Assembly: GCF_002760665.1 (NCBI RefSeq)
Contig: NZ_PDOB01000014.1
Coordinates: 1 to 64,000, forward strand
Direction: 5' to 3'
Length of the DNA stretch: 64,000 bases
Source: Massilia psychrophila
GTDB lineage: Bacteria > Pseudomonadota > Gammaproteobacteria > Burkholderiales > Burkholderiaceae_D
Numbering within the stretch: the first letter of the stretch is position 1; every line of letters begins with the position of its first letter. Positions 1 to 9,265 of this stretch are shown in pieces. Made by a program: the position numbers and the translations under genes. The notes beneath the pieces are model-generated. The model did no database searches and had not been told where the DNA came from. It saw nothing but the letters and a program-made list of their open reading frames with translations.

Positions 1-473
1 AGCGCCGGCGCGGCCGCGGCCAGCTTCGGGGCGGGCTGGCCCGCCGCCGCCACTTGCGCCGGCTGCGTCGCGCGCAGTTCGGGCGGATCGAGCAGGAAGG
101 TATATTCGCGCACCAGGCGCCCGCTGTTCCAGCTCAGTTCGAGCAGCATGTCGACAAACGGTTCGTTGACCGGCTGCGACGAGCTGATCTTGATGTACTG
201 GCGGCCATTGCGCTGCTCGACCGCGAAACGCAGCGACAGCAGGGCCGGATTGAATTCGATGTTGGCCAGCTTGAAGGCATCCGGCGGCGCCAGCTTGGCG
301 ACCAGCGCACTCGCCTCTTCGTTCGACACCGCCGTCAACTCGATCTCGGCGCGCAGCGGCTGACCCAGGGCCGACAGCACCGTCAGCTTGCCGAGTCCGG
401 CTGCATATGCCACCGAGGAAAAAAACACCGCGCTCGCTACCGCACCGTAAAGTGTTTTCAGCGCGAGCGACAT
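1..473 (-). CDS. fimV: FimV/TspA-family protein, N-terminal part (cut by window edge)
   Basis: The minus-strand frame starts with ATG at 473 and stays open to the window edge, giving about 157 residues. A signal peptide is visible (MSLALKTLYG, a hydrophobic stretch, cleavage near VAYA). It is followed by the FimV N-terminal signature GLGKLTVLSALGQPLRAEIE, then an Ala/Pro/Gln-rich segment typical of the start of the long FimV linker. FimV is an inner-membrane peptidoglycan-binding protein linked to type IV pili and polar organisation; the LysM motif and C-terminal TPR-like domain would lie outside the window. It follows asd on the same strand, the usual betaproteobacterial order. Confidence 0.9.
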   Translation of the reverse strand, partial: MSLALKTLYGAVASAVFFSSVAYAAGLGKLTVLSALGQPLRAEIELTAVSNEEASALVAKLAPPDAFKLANIEFNPALLSLRFAVEQRNGRQYIKISSSQPVNEPFVDMLLELSWNSGRLVREYTFLLDPPELRATQPAQVAAAGQPAPKLAAAAPA

Positions 474-786
474 GATTCGAGGGCGAGTTGTTAAGTGCAT
501 GGTTGGGAGTGTCGTATGAGTTGTCGTGGGAGAACGCTGGTTTCCCGGAGGTCTCAACATATCATCATGCTCTGGAGCATGCAAGCTTTAGGCGTGTTTC
601 TCTGGCTCCAACGCATTGGATATGAGCACCAAGCTCATTTAACGCGACTTTTCTGCAAATATCGCGCCTGCCGGCCCCCGCCAATAGCGCCTAAACACCT
701 ATGAAAAACAGTCCCGGCGGACGGCCGCAGGCCGCCCTTTGATGGCATGGCATTAACGACGCTTGACAGAAATTTAAGCGATGTTA
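474..786. other. Intergenic region between asd and fimV
   Basis: These 313 bases lie downstream of asd and upstream of fimV, both on the minus strand. The stretch at 700-740 holds a GC-rich imperfect hairpin (GGGCGGCC/GGCCGTCC on the minus strand) followed about 10 bases later by a T run, a possible weak terminator for the leu-asd operon. The AT-richer part at 480-660 presumably contains the fimV promoter, but no convincing -35/-10 pair was found. Frames open here lack coding character. Confidence 0.4.
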
Positions 787-1917
787 TTACTTGTCCAGCA
801 CGATGCGCAGCATGCGGCGCAGCGGTTCGGCCGCGCCCCACAGCAACTGGTCGCCAACTGTAAACGCCGACAGGTATTCGCCACCCATCGACATCTTGCG
901 CAGGCGTCCGACCGGAATCGACAGGCTGCCGGTGACGGCCGCCGGCGACAGCTCGCGCATCGACGCTTCGCGGTTGTTCGGCACCACCTTGACCCACTGG
1001 TTGCTGGACGCAATGATGTCGTTGATCTCGTCGAGCGGCACGTCGCGTGTCAGCTTGATGGTCAGCGCCTGCGAATGGCAGCGCATCGCGCCCACTCGCA
1101 CGCACAAGCCGTCGACCGGGATCTCGCGCGCGCCGAAAGCGGCGCCCAGGCCGAGGATCTTGTTGGTCTCGGCGCCGGCCTTCCACTCTTCCTTCGACTG
1201 GCCGTTGCCGAGGTCCTTGTCGATCCAGGCAATCAGGTTGCCGGCCAGCGGCACGCCGAACTGCTTCGTCTCTTCGCTTGACATGCCGTGCTGGGCCGCC
1301 AGCACGGCGCGGTCGATCTCGAGGATCGCCGCGGCCGGATCGTCGAGCAGTGTGCGTACTTGAGCGTTAATCGTGCCGAACTGGGTCAGCAGCTCGCGCA
1401 TGTGCTGGGCGCCGCCGCCGGACGCGGCCTGGTACGTCATGGAACTGATCCAGTCGACCAGCTTGTGCTCGAACAGGCCGCCCAGGCCCATCAGCATGCA
1501 CGACACGGTGCAGTTGCCGCCAATGTAGTTTTTAACGCCGCGCGTCATCGCGTTCTTGATGACGTCCAGGTTGACCGGGTCGAGCACGATGACGGCGTCG
1601 TCGTTCATGCGCAAGGTCGACGCGGCGTCGATCCAGTAGCCGTTCCAGCCGGACGCGCGCAGTTTCGGGAACACTTCGCTCGTGTAGTCGCCGCCCTGGC
1701 ACGAAATGATGATGTCGCACTTGGCCAGTTCGGCGATATTCGTCGCGTCTTTCAGCGTGGTTTCGTTTTTCGCCATCGGCGGCGCTTTGCCGCCGGCATT
1801 CGAGGTGGTGAAAAAAACCGGTTCAATGTGGGCGAAATCGCCCTCGTCGCGCATGCGCTGCATCAGCACCGAACCGACCATACCGCGCCAACCTACCAAG
1901 CCAACTAAATTCATCAT
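787..1917 (-). CDS. asd: Aspartate-semialdehyde dehydrogenase
   Basis: The 376-residue product catalyses NADPH-dependent reduction of aspartyl phosphate to aspartate semialdehyde, the branch point to Lys, Met, Thr and diaminopimelate. It has the N-terminal NADP-binding motif [11 protein letters not shown] and the active-site motif GGNCTVSC with the nucleophile at about Cys136. Length matches the Gram-negative Asd family. The start has two adjacent ATGs (1917 and 1914) preceded by a GAGAGAAG ribosome site. It lies 21 bp after leuB in the same direction, as last enzyme gene of the leuC-leuD-leuB-asd block. Confidence 0.97.
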   Translation of the reverse strand: MMNLVGLVGWRGMVGSVLMQRMRDEGDFAHIEPVFFTTSNAGGKAPPMAKNETTLKDATNIAELAKCDIIISCQGGDYTSEVFPKLRASGWNGYWIDAASTLRMNDDAVIVLDPVNLDVIKNAMTRGVKNYIGGNCTVSCMLMGLGGLFEHKLVDWISSMTYQAASGGGAQHMRELLTQFGTINAQVRTLLDDPAAAILEIDRAVLAAQHGMSSEETKQFGVPLAGNLIAWIDKDLGNGQSKEEWKAGAETNKILGLGAAFGAREIPVDGLCVRVGAMRCHSQALTIKLTRDVPLDEINDIIASSNQWVKVVPNNREASMRELSPAAVTGSLSIPVGRLRKMSMGGEYLSAFTVGDQLLWGAAEPLRRMLRIVLDK

Positions 1918-1938
1918 CTTCTCTCTTGATCTAAAAAA

Positions 1939-3009
1939 TTATCCCAGTGCCTTGACGACGGCGTTGCCCATTTCTTCGGTGCCGACCCGCGTGGTACCGG
2001 CCTCGAAAATATCGGCCGTGCGCAAGCCTTGCGCCAGCACCGCCTTGACCGCGTTCTCGATGCGGCCGGCCTGCTCGGCCTTGCCGAACGAATAGCGCAG
2101 CATCATCGCCGCCGACAGGATCGTGGCCAGCGGATTGGCGATGCCCTTGCCGGCGATGTCGGGCGCCGAACCGTGCGACGGCTCGTACAGGCCCTTGTTG
2201 CTGGCATCGAGCGAGGCCGACGGCAGCATGCCGATCGAGCCGGTCAGCATCGCCGCGCAGTCGGACAGGATGTCGCCGAACATGTTGCCGGTGACGATGA
2301 CGTCGAATTTTTTCGGCGCGCGCACCAGCTGCATGGCGGCGTTATCGACGTACATGTGCTCGAGCTCGATGCCGGGGTAGTCTTTATGTACTTCAGTGAC
2401 GATGTCGCGCCAGAACTGGAACGTCTCGAGCACGTTGGCCTTGTCGACGCTGGTGACGCGCCCGCTGCGCTTTTGCGCCGCCTGGAAAGCGACGTGGGCA
2501 ATGCGGCGGATTTCCGACTCGGCGTAGCGCATCGTGTCGAAGCCTTCGCGTTCGCCCTTGAACGGGCCGTCCGGGCACTCGCGCACGCCGCGCGGCTTGC
2601 CGAAATAAATGTCGCCGGTCAGTTCGCGGACGATCAATATATCCAGGCCGGACACCACTTCAGGCTTCAAGGTCGAGGCGCCGGCCAGCTCCGGGTACAG
2701 GATCGCCGGGCGCAGGTTGGCGAACAGCGAGAGCTCCTTGCGCAACCCGAGGATCGCCTGCTCCGGGCGCAGCGAGCGCTCGAGCGAGTCGTACTTGAAG
2801 TCGCCGACGGCGCCGAACAGCACGGCGTCGGCCGATTTGGCCAGCGCCAGCGTGGCGGGCGGCAGCGGGTGGCCGTGGGCCGCGTAGCCGGCGCCGCCGA
2901 CGTCGGCGCTCTCCAACTCGAACTTTTCGCCGAGCACGTTCAGCACCTTGACCGCTTGCGCCATGATTTCGGGGCCGATGCCGTCGCCCGGCAGGATTGC
3001 GATCTTCAT
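1939..3009 (-). CDS. leuB: 3-isopropylmalate dehydrogenase
   Basis: The 356-residue protein matches NAD-dependent isopropylmalate dehydrogenases, which oxidise and decarboxylate 3-isopropylmalate in leucine synthesis. Visible marks are the N-terminal [11 protein letters not shown], the substrate-binding Arg-rich [13 protein letters not shown] segment, the metal-site region [10 protein letters not shown], and the C-terminal cofactor loop [17 protein letters not shown]. Length is normal. It lies 40 bp after leuD and 21 bp before asd on the minus strand, so the three are probably co-transcribed. Confidence 0.97.
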   Translation of the reverse strand: MKIAILPGDGIGPEIMAQAVKVLNVLGEKFELESADVGGAGYAAHGHPLPPATLALAKSADAVLFGAVGDFKYDSLERSLRPEQAILGLRKELSLFANLRPAILYPELAGASTLKPEVVSGLDILIVRELTGDIYFGKPRGVRECPDGPFKGEREGFDTMRYAESEIRRIAHVAFQAAQKRSGRVTSVDKANVLETFQFWRDIVTEVHKDYPGIELEHMYVDNAAMQLVRAPKKFDVIVTGNMFGDILSDCAAMLTGSIGMLPSASLDASNKGLYEPSHGSAPDIAGKGIANPLATILSAAMMLRYSFGKAEQAGRIENAVKAVLAQGLRTADIFEAGTTRVGTEEMGNAVVKALG

Positions 3010-3049
3010 GTTCTGGTTTCTCGATTAGATAGTGTACGGACGACTGCTT

Positions 3050-3697
3050 CTAGATGACATTGGCGAGCCAGGGCTGGCTGGCCATGTGGCGCTCTTCGAA
3101 AGCGCGGATCTCGTCGGCATGGCGCAAGGTCAGGCCGATGTCGTCGAGGCCATTGATCAGGCAGTATTTGCGGAACGGGTCGATCTGGAACTGGTACGAC
3201 AGGCTGCCGTTGGAGGTGGCGACGCGCTGCTGCTCGAGGTCGACGACCAGCCGAAAACCGGGGAACGCCTTGACCTCGTTGAACAGGTGATCGACCTGGT
3301 CCTCCGACAGCACCACCGGCAGCAGGCCGCTCTTGTAGCAGTTGTTGAAAAAAATGTCGGCGAAGCTGGGGGCGATGACGGCCCGGAAACCGTACTGGTC
3401 GAGCGCCCATGGCGCGTGTTCGCGCGAAGAGCCGCAGCCGAAGTTTTTGCGCGTCAGCAGGATCGACGCGCCGGCGTAGCGCGGCTGGTTCAGCACGAAG
3501 TCCGGATTGAGCGGACGGCCGCTGTTGTCCTTGCCCGGCTCGCCATGGTCGAGATAGCGCCACTCGTCGAACAGGTTGGGACCGAAACCGGTGCGCTGGA
3601 TCGATTTCAAGAACTGCTTCGGGATGATGGCGTCGGTGTCGACGTTGGCACGGTCGAGCGGCGCCACCAGGCCTTCGTATTGTATGAATTTTTCCAT
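3050..3697 (-). CDS. leuD: 3-isopropylmalate dehydratase small subunit
   Basis: The 215-residue LeuD is the swivelling small subunit that, with LeuC, isomerises 2-isopropylmalate to 3-isopropylmalate. Typical motifs are [16 protein letters not shown] near the start and [15 protein letters not shown] around residues 75-90. The start ATG gives the standard N-terminus [10 protein letters not shown]. It sits between the entericidin-like gene and leuB, with 36 and 40 bp gaps, inside the leu operon. Confidence 0.97.
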   Translation of the reverse strand: MEKFIQYEGLVAPLDRANVDTDAIIPKQFLKSIQRTGFGPNLFDEWRYLDHGEPGKDNSGRPLNPDFVLNQPRYAGASILLTRKNFGCGSSREHAPWALDQYGFRAVIAPSFADIFFNNCYKSGLLPVVLSEDQVDHLFNEVKAFPGFRLVVDLEQQRVATSNGSLSYQFQIDPFRKYCLINGLDDIGLTLRHADEIRAFEERHMASQPWLANVI

Positions 3698-3733
3698 AGG
3701 TCTTTGCGCGGGCCAAGGGCCCGCTCTTTCGCG

Positions 3734-3868
3734 TTATTTTCTGCCGGCGCCTTCGACGACCTGGCCGACTTTCTGGACATCCTTGCCGACACCGGCGATG
3801 GTGTTGCAACCGGTCAGGACCACGGTGATGGCGATCGCGGCGGAGGCCAGGGCGAATAGTTTTTTCAT
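3734..3868 (-). CDS. Entericidin A/B-family small lipoprotein
   Basis: A 44-residue minus-strand gene between leuC and leuD. It starts MKKLFALASAAIAITV, reaches the lipobox VLTGC near Cys21, and ends in a short Gly/Lys/Val-rich tail (NTIAGVGKDVQKVGQVVEGA). This matches the entericidin family of tiny membrane lipoproteins. In E. coli the entericidins form a toxin/antidote pair; here only one gene is present, so a toxin-antitoxin role is not supported. The leuC-entericidin-leuD placement is recurrent in betaproteobacteria, and it has no separate promoter that I can see. Confidence 0.85.
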   Translation of the reverse strand: MKKLFALASAAIAITVVLTGCNTIAGVGKDVQKVGQVVEGAGRK

Positions 3869-3898
3869 GTTTTGGACTTGTAGTTTTTTGATGGTGGT

Positions 3899-5299
3899 TT
3901 AGCGTAATGCGCGCACATCGACGAAATGGCCGGTGATGCCGGCCGCCGCCGCCATCGCGGGCGACACCAGGTGGGTGCGTCCGCCCTGCCCCTGGCGGCC
4001 TTCAAAATTGCGGTTCGAGGTCGAGGCGCAGCGCTCGCCGGGCTCCAACCGGTCGGCGTTCATTGCAAGGCACATCGAGCAGCCAGGCTCGCGCCATTCA
4101 AAGCCGGCGTCCTTGAAAATTTTATCCAGGCCTTCGCGCTCGGCCTGGGCTTTGACCAGGCCCGAGCCCGGCACTACCAGCGCCAGGCGCACGTTGGAGG
4201 CGCGCTGCCGGCCGCGCACGACCGCCGCTGCCGCGCGCAAATCTTCGATGCGCGAATTGGTGCACGAGCCGATGAAGACCTTGTCGATGCGAATGTCGGC
4301 GATCGGGGTATTCGGCTTCAGGTTCATGTAGACCAGCGCCTTTTCCATGGCATCGCGCCGTACCGCGTCTTTTTCGAGCTCGGGATCGGGCACCCGGCCG
4401 TCGACCGCGCAGACCATTTCAGGCGACGTGCCCCAGGTGACCTGCGGCACGATTTCGGCCGCATCGAACGTGACGACCAGGTCGAAGCGCGCACCGAAGT
4501 CCGAATGCAGGGTGCGCCAGTAGTCCACCGCCCGATCCCAGTGGGGACCTACGGGCGACAATGGCCGGCCCTTGACGTAATCGATGGTGGTGTCGTCGAC
4601 GCCGATCATGCCGGCGCGCGCGCCCGCTTCGATTGCCATATTACAAACGGTCATGCGCCCTTCCATCGACAGCGCGCGGATGGTCGAGCCACCGAACTCG
4701 ATGGCATAGCCGGTGCCGCCGGCGGTGCCGATCCTGCCGATCACGGCCAACACGACGTCTTTGGCGGTCACCCCGGCCGGCATGGCGCCGTCGACCTGCA
4801 CCAGCATCGACTTCGATTTTTTCGCCAGCAGAGTTTGAGTGGCCAGCACGTGCTCCACTTCGGAGGTGCCGATGCCGTGGGCCAGGCAGCCGAAGGCACC
4901 GTGGGTGGACGTGTGCGAGTCGCCGCAGACCACCGTCATGCCCGGCAGCGTCGCGCCCTGCTCGGGCCCGATCACGTGGACGATGCCTTGGCGCTTGTCG
5001 TTCATGTTGAAGTAGGTCAGGCCGTAGCTTTTCGCGTTGGCGTCGAGCGTTTCGACCTGGAGGCGCGAAGTGGGGTCGGCGATGCCGCCCTTGCGGTCGG
5101 TGGTCGGCACGTTATGGTCGGCCACGGCCAGATTGGCGGAAGTGCGCCACAGGGGGCGGTTGGCCGCGCGCAGGCCGTCGAATGCCTGCGGGCTGGTGAC
5201 CTCGTGGACCAGGTGGCGGTCGATGTAGAGCACCGTGGTGCCATCTTCATCGGCGCGCACTACATGCGATTCCCAGAGTTTGTCGTAGAGCGTTTTCAT
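3899..5299 (-). CDS. leuC: 3-isopropylmalate dehydratase large subunit
   Basis: LeuC is the [4Fe-4S] aconitase-like large subunit of isopropylmalate isomerase. The cluster ligands lie in FIGSCTNSR and in [10 protein letters not shown], and the conserved [13 protein letters not shown] block is present. The reading frame extends upstream to a TTG at 5320, but [14 protein letters not shown] at 5299 (or the adjacent ATG at 5302) matches the family N-terminus and gives about 466 residues, the normal size. It is the first gene of leuC-entericidin-leuD-leuB-asd. Confidence 0.96.
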   Translation of the reverse strand: MKTLYDKLWESHVVRADEDGTTVLYIDRHLVHEVTSPQAFDGLRAANRPLWRTSANLAVADHNVPTTDRKGGIADPTSRLQVETLDANAKSYGLTYFNMNDKRQGIVHVIGPEQGATLPGMTVVCGDSHTSTHGAFGCLAHGIGTSEVEHVLATQTLLAKKSKSMLVQVDGAMPAGVTAKDVVLAVIGRIGTAGGTGYAIEFGGSTIRALSMEGRMTVCNMAIEAGARAGMIGVDDTTIDYVKGRPLSPVGPHWDRAVDYWRTLHSDFGARFDLVVTFDAAEIVPQVTWGTSPEMVCAVDGRVPDPELEKDAVRRDAMEKALVYMNLKPNTPIADIRIDKVFIGSCTNSRIEDLRAAAAVVRGRQRASNVRLALVVPGSGLVKAQAEREGLDKIFKDAGFEWREPGCSMCLAMNADRLEPGERCASTSNRNFEGRQGQGGRTHLVSPAMAAAAGITGHFVDVRALR

Positions 5300-5332
5300 C
5301 ATGGCGTCGAGTGGAAACAAATAGCGGGTTTG

Positions 5333-5363
5333 ATTATGCCATATTTGTGCACTGCGTCAGCAA
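5333..5363 (-). promoter_or_regulatory. Possible leuC operon promoter
   Basis: Upstream of leuC on the minus strand there is a -10-like CATAAT (5333-5338) and a -35-like TTGCTG (5358-5363), with a 19-base spacer. The surrounding 5330-5460 stretch is far more AT-rich than the genes, as expected of a promoter region. The spacer is longer than ideal, so this is tentative. I saw no leucine-rich leader peptide or attenuator. Confidence 0.35.
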
Positions 5364-5532
5364 GGGTATCGATTTTGAATATTGACTATGCATTTTTGAC
5401 ATTTTTCGAATGTTACGTTCATAATCAGTTAAAAATACAAATAAAAAATGCCCGCCAATGACTGCGAGCATTTTTAATAACGGTCGGGGCGGGCCGGTTT
5501 TTTTCACCAAAGCCCTGTTTTGCTGCGTTTTT

Positions 5533-7428
5533 TTACGCCGCCAGCCTGACGCTGGAGCGGCAGCCGTCCATCAGGAACGACAGCCCGACCACCAGCACCA
5601 GTTCGCCTTCGGCAGAGCGCGCGGTGCCGGTGATGCCGTCGACGGTAATGGCCGTCATCGGCTTGATCACCAGGTCGGCGGTGCCGTCGACGGCTGCCAC
5701 CGCCAGGATGTAGGGCTGGGGCGCGGCGACGACGATGCCGACCCGCTCGGAGCACGCTTCATAGCCGAGCGCGCCGGCCAGCGAACGCACCGGCAGCGGA
5801 CGGCCCTGGTCTTTCAGCACCGGGGCGCCACCGACCATCATGAACGTTTCCGGCAGCTCGACGACGCGCTGCACGACCGCCATCGGCAGCGCCAGCGCAG
5901 CGCCCGAGGTCGACACCAGCATGGTCGGCACGATCGACAGTTCGATCGGCAGGCGGATGGCGAATTTGGTGCCGTGGCCGAGCGAGGATTCGATGTGGAT
6001 CGCGCCGCGGTTTTTCTCGACTGCCGTCTTGACCACGTCCATGCCGACGCCGCGGCCAGACACCGAGGTGGCCAGCTCCTTGGTTGAGAAGCCCGGCAGG
6101 AACACCAACTGGTAGGCTTCCTCGTCGCTGGCGGCGCCGTTTTCGTTGATCAAGCCTTTTTCGACTGCCTTCTTGCGCAGGGCAACCGGATCCATGCCCT
6201 TGCCGTCGTCCTGCAGCACGATCATGACGCTGTTCGCTTCCTGCCACGCCTTGAGCGAGATGTATGCCTTGGCCGGCTTGCCGCCGGCGAGGCGCTCTTC
6301 GGGCGACTCGACGCCATGGTCGAGCGCATTGCGCAGCATGTGCACCAGCGGGTCGTACAGGCTGTCGACGACGACACGGTCGACTTCGGTCTCGGCGCCC
6401 TCGATGGTCAGTTCGACTTCCTTGCCGAGGTCCTTGGCCAGCTCGCGCACCAGGCGCGGGAATTTCTGGAACAGGCGCCCGACCGGCTGCATGCGGGTGG
6501 CAAGCGTGGCGCGCTGCAGTTCTGCCGAGTAGCGCGACGCGCGTTCCAGCGTTTCTGTCAGGGTCGCCATCAGGCTGGCGGCGGGGCCGTCGAATTTGAA
6601 CTGCAGCAGGCGCTCGAGCAGTACAGACGCCTGGTTGGCCGCCTGCACCGATTCGCCCGCCACTTCGAGCAGCGCGTCGAGCTTGACGGCATCGACGCGG
6701 ATGCTGTCTTCCTTGGCCGGCGCGGAGGCAGCGCGAAATTCCTGCACTTTTTCTTCGCGACGGTCGGTACCGTCCCACGCATTGTTGGCGAAGGCTGGCG
6801 CCGGCGCGGCCGCGACAGCCGCTACGGTTGCAGCCGCTACGGTTGCAGGCGCTACGGTTGCGGGCGCACTGGTGGCAGGCGCAAGCGCGGCCGCCGTAGC
6901 GGATCCGGCCGGCATGACGGCGCGGTACATCGCATCCCAGTCGAGTCCATCGGCGCCGATCGTGCTGGCGGGGACGGCAACTGGGGCAATAGCGGCAATA
7001 GCGGCAATAGTGGCAATAGCGACAACGGCGGCCGGCGCGGCGACGTTGCCTTCGATTGCATCGACCAGGATGCGCTCGAGCGAATCGGGCATCGAGGCGA
7101 GCTGCTCGGGCGCGGCGCCGTTCGACAGGTCGGTCAGCTGGTCGGCAACGAAACCGGACGCCTGCAGTGCCGCCTCGATCGCCAGAGGGGTGACTGGTGC
7201 GGCGCCGTTGCGCAGCGCGTCGAACAGGTTTTCGGTCAGGTGGCAGGCCGCCACCATCGCCGTCAGGTTCATGAAGCCGGCGCCACCCTTGATCGTGTGG
7301 AACGAGCGGAACACGGCGTTAAGCGTTTCCTTGTTGTTCGGATCGCGCTCGAGCCGCAGCAAATGTTCTTCAACGTTGACCGCCAGGTCCATCGCCTCGA
7401 CGACAAAATCCTTGAGCATGTCGTCCAT
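5533..7428 (-). CDS. cheA: Chemotaxis histidine kinase CheA
   Basis: The 631-residue protein has an N-terminal Hpt domain (about 1-105) with phospho-acceptor His44 in SFHTIKGGAGF. An Ala/Thr/Val-rich linker (about 120-215) follows, where no clear CheY-binding P2 domain is seen, then a dimerisation/kinase core and a C-terminal CheW-like domain (about 490-625). The N box (MLRNALDHGVE) and G box (GRGVGMDVV) are intact. CheA phosphorylates CheY/CheB in response to receptors. Its ATG overlaps the cheZ stop codon by one base (TGATG), implying translational coupling. The linker contains short in-frame DNA repeats. Confidence 0.93.
   Translation of the reverse strand: MDDMLKDFVVEAMDLAVNVEEHLLRLERDPNNKETLNAVFRSFHTIKGGAGFMNLTAMVAACHLTENLFDALRNGAAPVTPLAIEAALQASGFVADQLTDLSNGAAPEQLASMPDSLERILVDAIEGNVAAPAAVVAIATIAAIAAIAPVAVPASTIGADGLDWDAMYRAVMPAGSATAAALAPATSAPATVAPATVAAATVAAVAAAPAPAFANNAWDGTDRREEKVQEFRAASAPAKEDSIRVDAVKLDALLEVAGESVQAANQASVLLERLLQFKFDGPAASLMATLTETLERASRYSAELQRATLATRMQPVGRLFQKFPRLVRELAKDLGKEVELTIEGAETEVDRVVVDSLYDPLVHMLRNALDHGVESPEERLAGGKPAKAYISLKAWQEANSVMIVLQDDGKGMDPVALRKKAVEKGLINENGAASDEEAYQLVFLPGFSTKELATSVSGRGVGMDVVKTAVEKNRGAIHIESSLGHGTKFAIRLPIELSIVPTMLVSTSGAALALPMAVVQRVVELPETFMMVGGAPVLKDQGRPLPVRSLAGALGYEACSERVGIVVAAPQPYILAVAAVDGTADLVIKPMTAITVDGITGTARSAEGELVLVVGLSFLMDGCRSSVRLAA
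6818..6862. repeat. Three 15-bp tandem repeats in the cheA linker
   Basis: Three consecutive 15-bp units of the form gccgctacggttgca lie at 6818-6832, 6833-6847 and 6848-6862, the third with changes. They encode repeated Ala-Thr-Val-Ala steps in the flexible linker between the Hpt and kinase domains, so copy changes would stay in frame. Confidence 0.85.
6985..7020. repeat. 9-bp tandem repeats in the cheA linker
   Basis: Four near-identical 9-bp units (ggcaatagc with variants) run in tandem. On the coding strand they give an Ala/Ile-rich repeated stretch of the CheA linker. They are in frame and probably tolerated length variation. Confidence 0.8.
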
Positions 7429-8294
7429 CAGAACCCCAGATCGGCAAGAAGGTCGTCGACATTGTCCTGGTCGAGCGCCACCGATGGCAGCGCCGGACCG
7501 GACATCAGCGCCGGCCTGGCGTGGGCCGCGAGTTTTTCGCGCGCTTCCGGCGGCGCGTTGTCGCGAAGCAATTCGGCCAACTCATGTTCGACGGTCTTGG
7601 TGATCGCCACTACTTTCTTGATCAGCTGACTGGTGATGTCCTGGAAGTCTTGCGCCATCATGATGTCGAGCAGGCGCGCTTTCTCGGCTTCGGTAGCGGC
7701 GGCAACGGCTTGGGCGAACTGGTGCGAGTCGCCGGCCAAAGCCTTGAATTCGTCGATGCTTAACTTGCCGGCGAACAAGTCGCTCCAGCGTGTGTCCATT
7801 GCCCTGGCCTGCTTCGACAGCACGTCCTGCGCCGGCATGCCGTCGTCGAGGGTGTTGAGCACCTTGTTGGCGGCCTGTTCGGTCAGGGTGGCGACGTATT
7901 CGAGCCGGTCCTGGGCATCGACGATCTGCGACGACGCCTCGGTCAGCGCCTTGTCGTAACCCAGTTCGCGCAACGAGTCATGCAGCAGTCGCACGATGCC
8001 GCCGAGGCGCTCGAACATCGGTTTGCCGGCGTCGTCATTGTCGGTGGCAACATTGGCGGCGACCGCACTGGCTGCCGGCTCGGCCGCACCGACCGGTTGC
8101 GCCGAAGCGAGCTGATCTATCGCGACCCGGTCTATCGCGACCCGGTCTATCGCGACCCGGTCAAACAACGCGTCAAGGTCGTCTTCGTCGGCGGCGGCAG
8201 GCACGGGCACGGCCGGCACAACCGGCGCGGTGGTGGTACGTTGCGCGGACACCTCATCGAATAGGGCGTCGAAATCATCAGCGGCGTCGGTCAT
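7428..8294 (-). CDS. cheZ: Chemotaxis phosphatase CheZ
   Basis: CheZ dephosphorylates CheY-P. The family core is present as a long helical region ending in LLDIMMAQDFQDITSQLIKK, which contains the catalytic Gln segment. The extreme C-terminus DDLLADLGF is the CheY-binding peptide. The N-terminal about 75 residues are low-complexity and include three copies of an Asp-Arg-Val-Ala-Ile unit. The frame opens at 8327, but the ATG at 8294 (MTDAADDFDALF) has an AGGGA site just upstream and is preferred, giving 288 residues. It overlaps cheA by one base. Confidence 0.9.
   Translation of the reverse strand: MTDAADDFDALFDEVSAQRTTTAPVVPAVPVPAAADEDDLDALFDRVAIDRVAIDRVAIDQLASAQPVGAAEPAASAVAANVATDNDDAGKPMFERLGGIVRLLHDSLRELGYDKALTEASSQIVDAQDRLEYVATLTEQAANKVLNTLDDGMPAQDVLSKQARAMDTRWSDLFAGKLSIDEFKALAGDSHQFAQAVAAATEAEKARLLDIMMAQDFQDITSQLIKKVVAITKTVEHELAELLRDNAPPEAREKLAAHARPALMSGPALPSVALDQDNVDDLLADLGF
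8116..8160. repeat. Three perfect 15-bp tandem repeats inside cheZ
   Basis: The unit tctatcgcgacccgg occurs three times without mismatch at 8116-8130, 8131-8145 and 8146-8160. On the coding strand it encodes a repeated DRVAI unit in the N-terminal region of CheZ. Perfect identity suggests recent slippage expansion. Confidence 0.92.
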
Positions 8295-8673
8295 AGTCCC
8301 TGCTTCTCCATAATCTGCTATTTGCAATGAATTATTGCGGTGTCTGGTGGTGCCGTGCGGTGTTTCGGCGAAGCGTATACAACGAAGGGCGCGTGGATCC
8401 GAGTTTAGCAGCGTAGTTGCTGTTGGTAAATGTCTGACATCAAACCACTTTCAATTGAAGACATAAACTTATTTAAAAGATAAATAAATCGTCGATTAGT
8501 GGCACTTTCACCGAAGCAAGTGTTGTATTTTGTTACTTCAATGCCGTCACATGCCGTGCGACATCGGCTCATGCGAATTGCCTGTTGAGCAAAATCAAAC
8601 CCGCCTGTTCTTACAATAGTCATATCGCCCACTACAATGGAAGATAGGACTGTTTTGTGGGAGGGACCTGACC
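8295..8673. other. Divergent intergenic region cheZ / uspA
   Basis: This 379-base AT-rich stretch separates the minus-strand cheZ-cheA pair from plus-strand uspA, so it should hold both promoters. A strong purine-rich ribosome site (GGGAGGGA, 8658-8665) precedes uspA. A 75-codon minus frame (8405-8632) is open but has no family resemblance and no coding-type GC3 bias. No clear regulatory palindrome was found. Confidence 0.5.
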
Positions 8674-9138
8674 ATGTACCAGAAAATTCTGATCACGACG
8701 GATGGCTCTGCGGTGTCGAAACACACCGCGTGCGCCGGCGTCAAGTTCGCCCAGCAAATGGGGGCGGAAGTGTTGGTGTTGTTCGTCGCACCGGAGTACC
8801 AGTATCCCGTGTACGTGGAAATCATCCCGCCTTCCTACCCGATCGAGGAAGAGTACGTCGAGACGATGCAGCGCACGGGCTCTGATCACACTGCGCCGAT
8901 CTTGCGCTCGGCTCAGCAAGCCGGTGTGAAACACGCCGCGATGACGGCGTTCGCCAACTCGGCGGCGCTGAAGATCGTCCAGGTCGCCGAGGAAGAAAGC
9001 TGCGACCTGATTTTCATGGGTTCGCACGGGCGTAGCGGCTGGGGCCAGTTGTTGCTCGGCAGTGTGACCAACAAAGTGCTGTCGCATACACAAAAGCCGG
9101 TGCTGGTGCACCGGCTGATCCAGGAACCCGGGGCGTAG
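8674..9138 (+). CDS. Universal stress protein UspA family
   Basis: The 154-residue protein begins MYQKILITTDGSAVSKHT and has the C-terminal ATP-binding signature GSHGRSGWGQLLLGSVTNKV (G-x2-G-x9-G-S/T type), so it probably belongs to the ATP-binding Usp subgroup. Usp proteins are cytoplasmic stress-survival factors. It is followed at 127 bp by a NarL-type regulator and then a Crp/Fnr-type regulator; this neighbourhood resembles oxygen- or redox-responsive clusters of other proteobacteria, but no direct regulatory link is visible. Confidence 0.93.
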   Translation: MYQKILITTDGSAVSKHTACAGVKFAQQMGAEVLVLFVAPEYQYPVYVEIIPPSYPIEEEYVETMQRTGSDHTAPILRSAQQAGVKHAAMTAFANSAALKIVQVAEEESCDLIFMGSHGRSGWGQLLLGSVTNKVLSHTQKPVLVHRLIQEPGA

Positions 9139-9265
9139 TTGATCCGATGACTTTCGTCAACCTATCAGCATCCACATTGCGCCCGCACACATGCCGGACG
9201 TACGCTCGGTGCATATCACAGCCCCATGCATCGGTTTTTTCATGTTTTTTTAAATAGGCAATCCT

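Noticed and set aside
3006-3809. Long minus and plus frames across leuD, leuB, leuC and other genes
   Set aside because: They are Arg/Ala/His-rich shadow frames of strongly biased GC-rich genes, without any family motif.
3734-3868. Toxin-antitoxin pair in the leu operon
   Set aside because: Only one entericidin-like gene is present and no antidote-like partner is adjacent.
8116-8160. Tandem repeat considered as a CRISPR array
   Set aside because: Units are 15 bp with no spacers and lie inside the cheZ coding frame; no cas genes are present in the window.
8405-8632. 75-codon minus-strand frame between cheZ and uspA
   Set aside because: AT-rich, no GC3 bias, no recognisable family, and it covers the expected divergent promoters.
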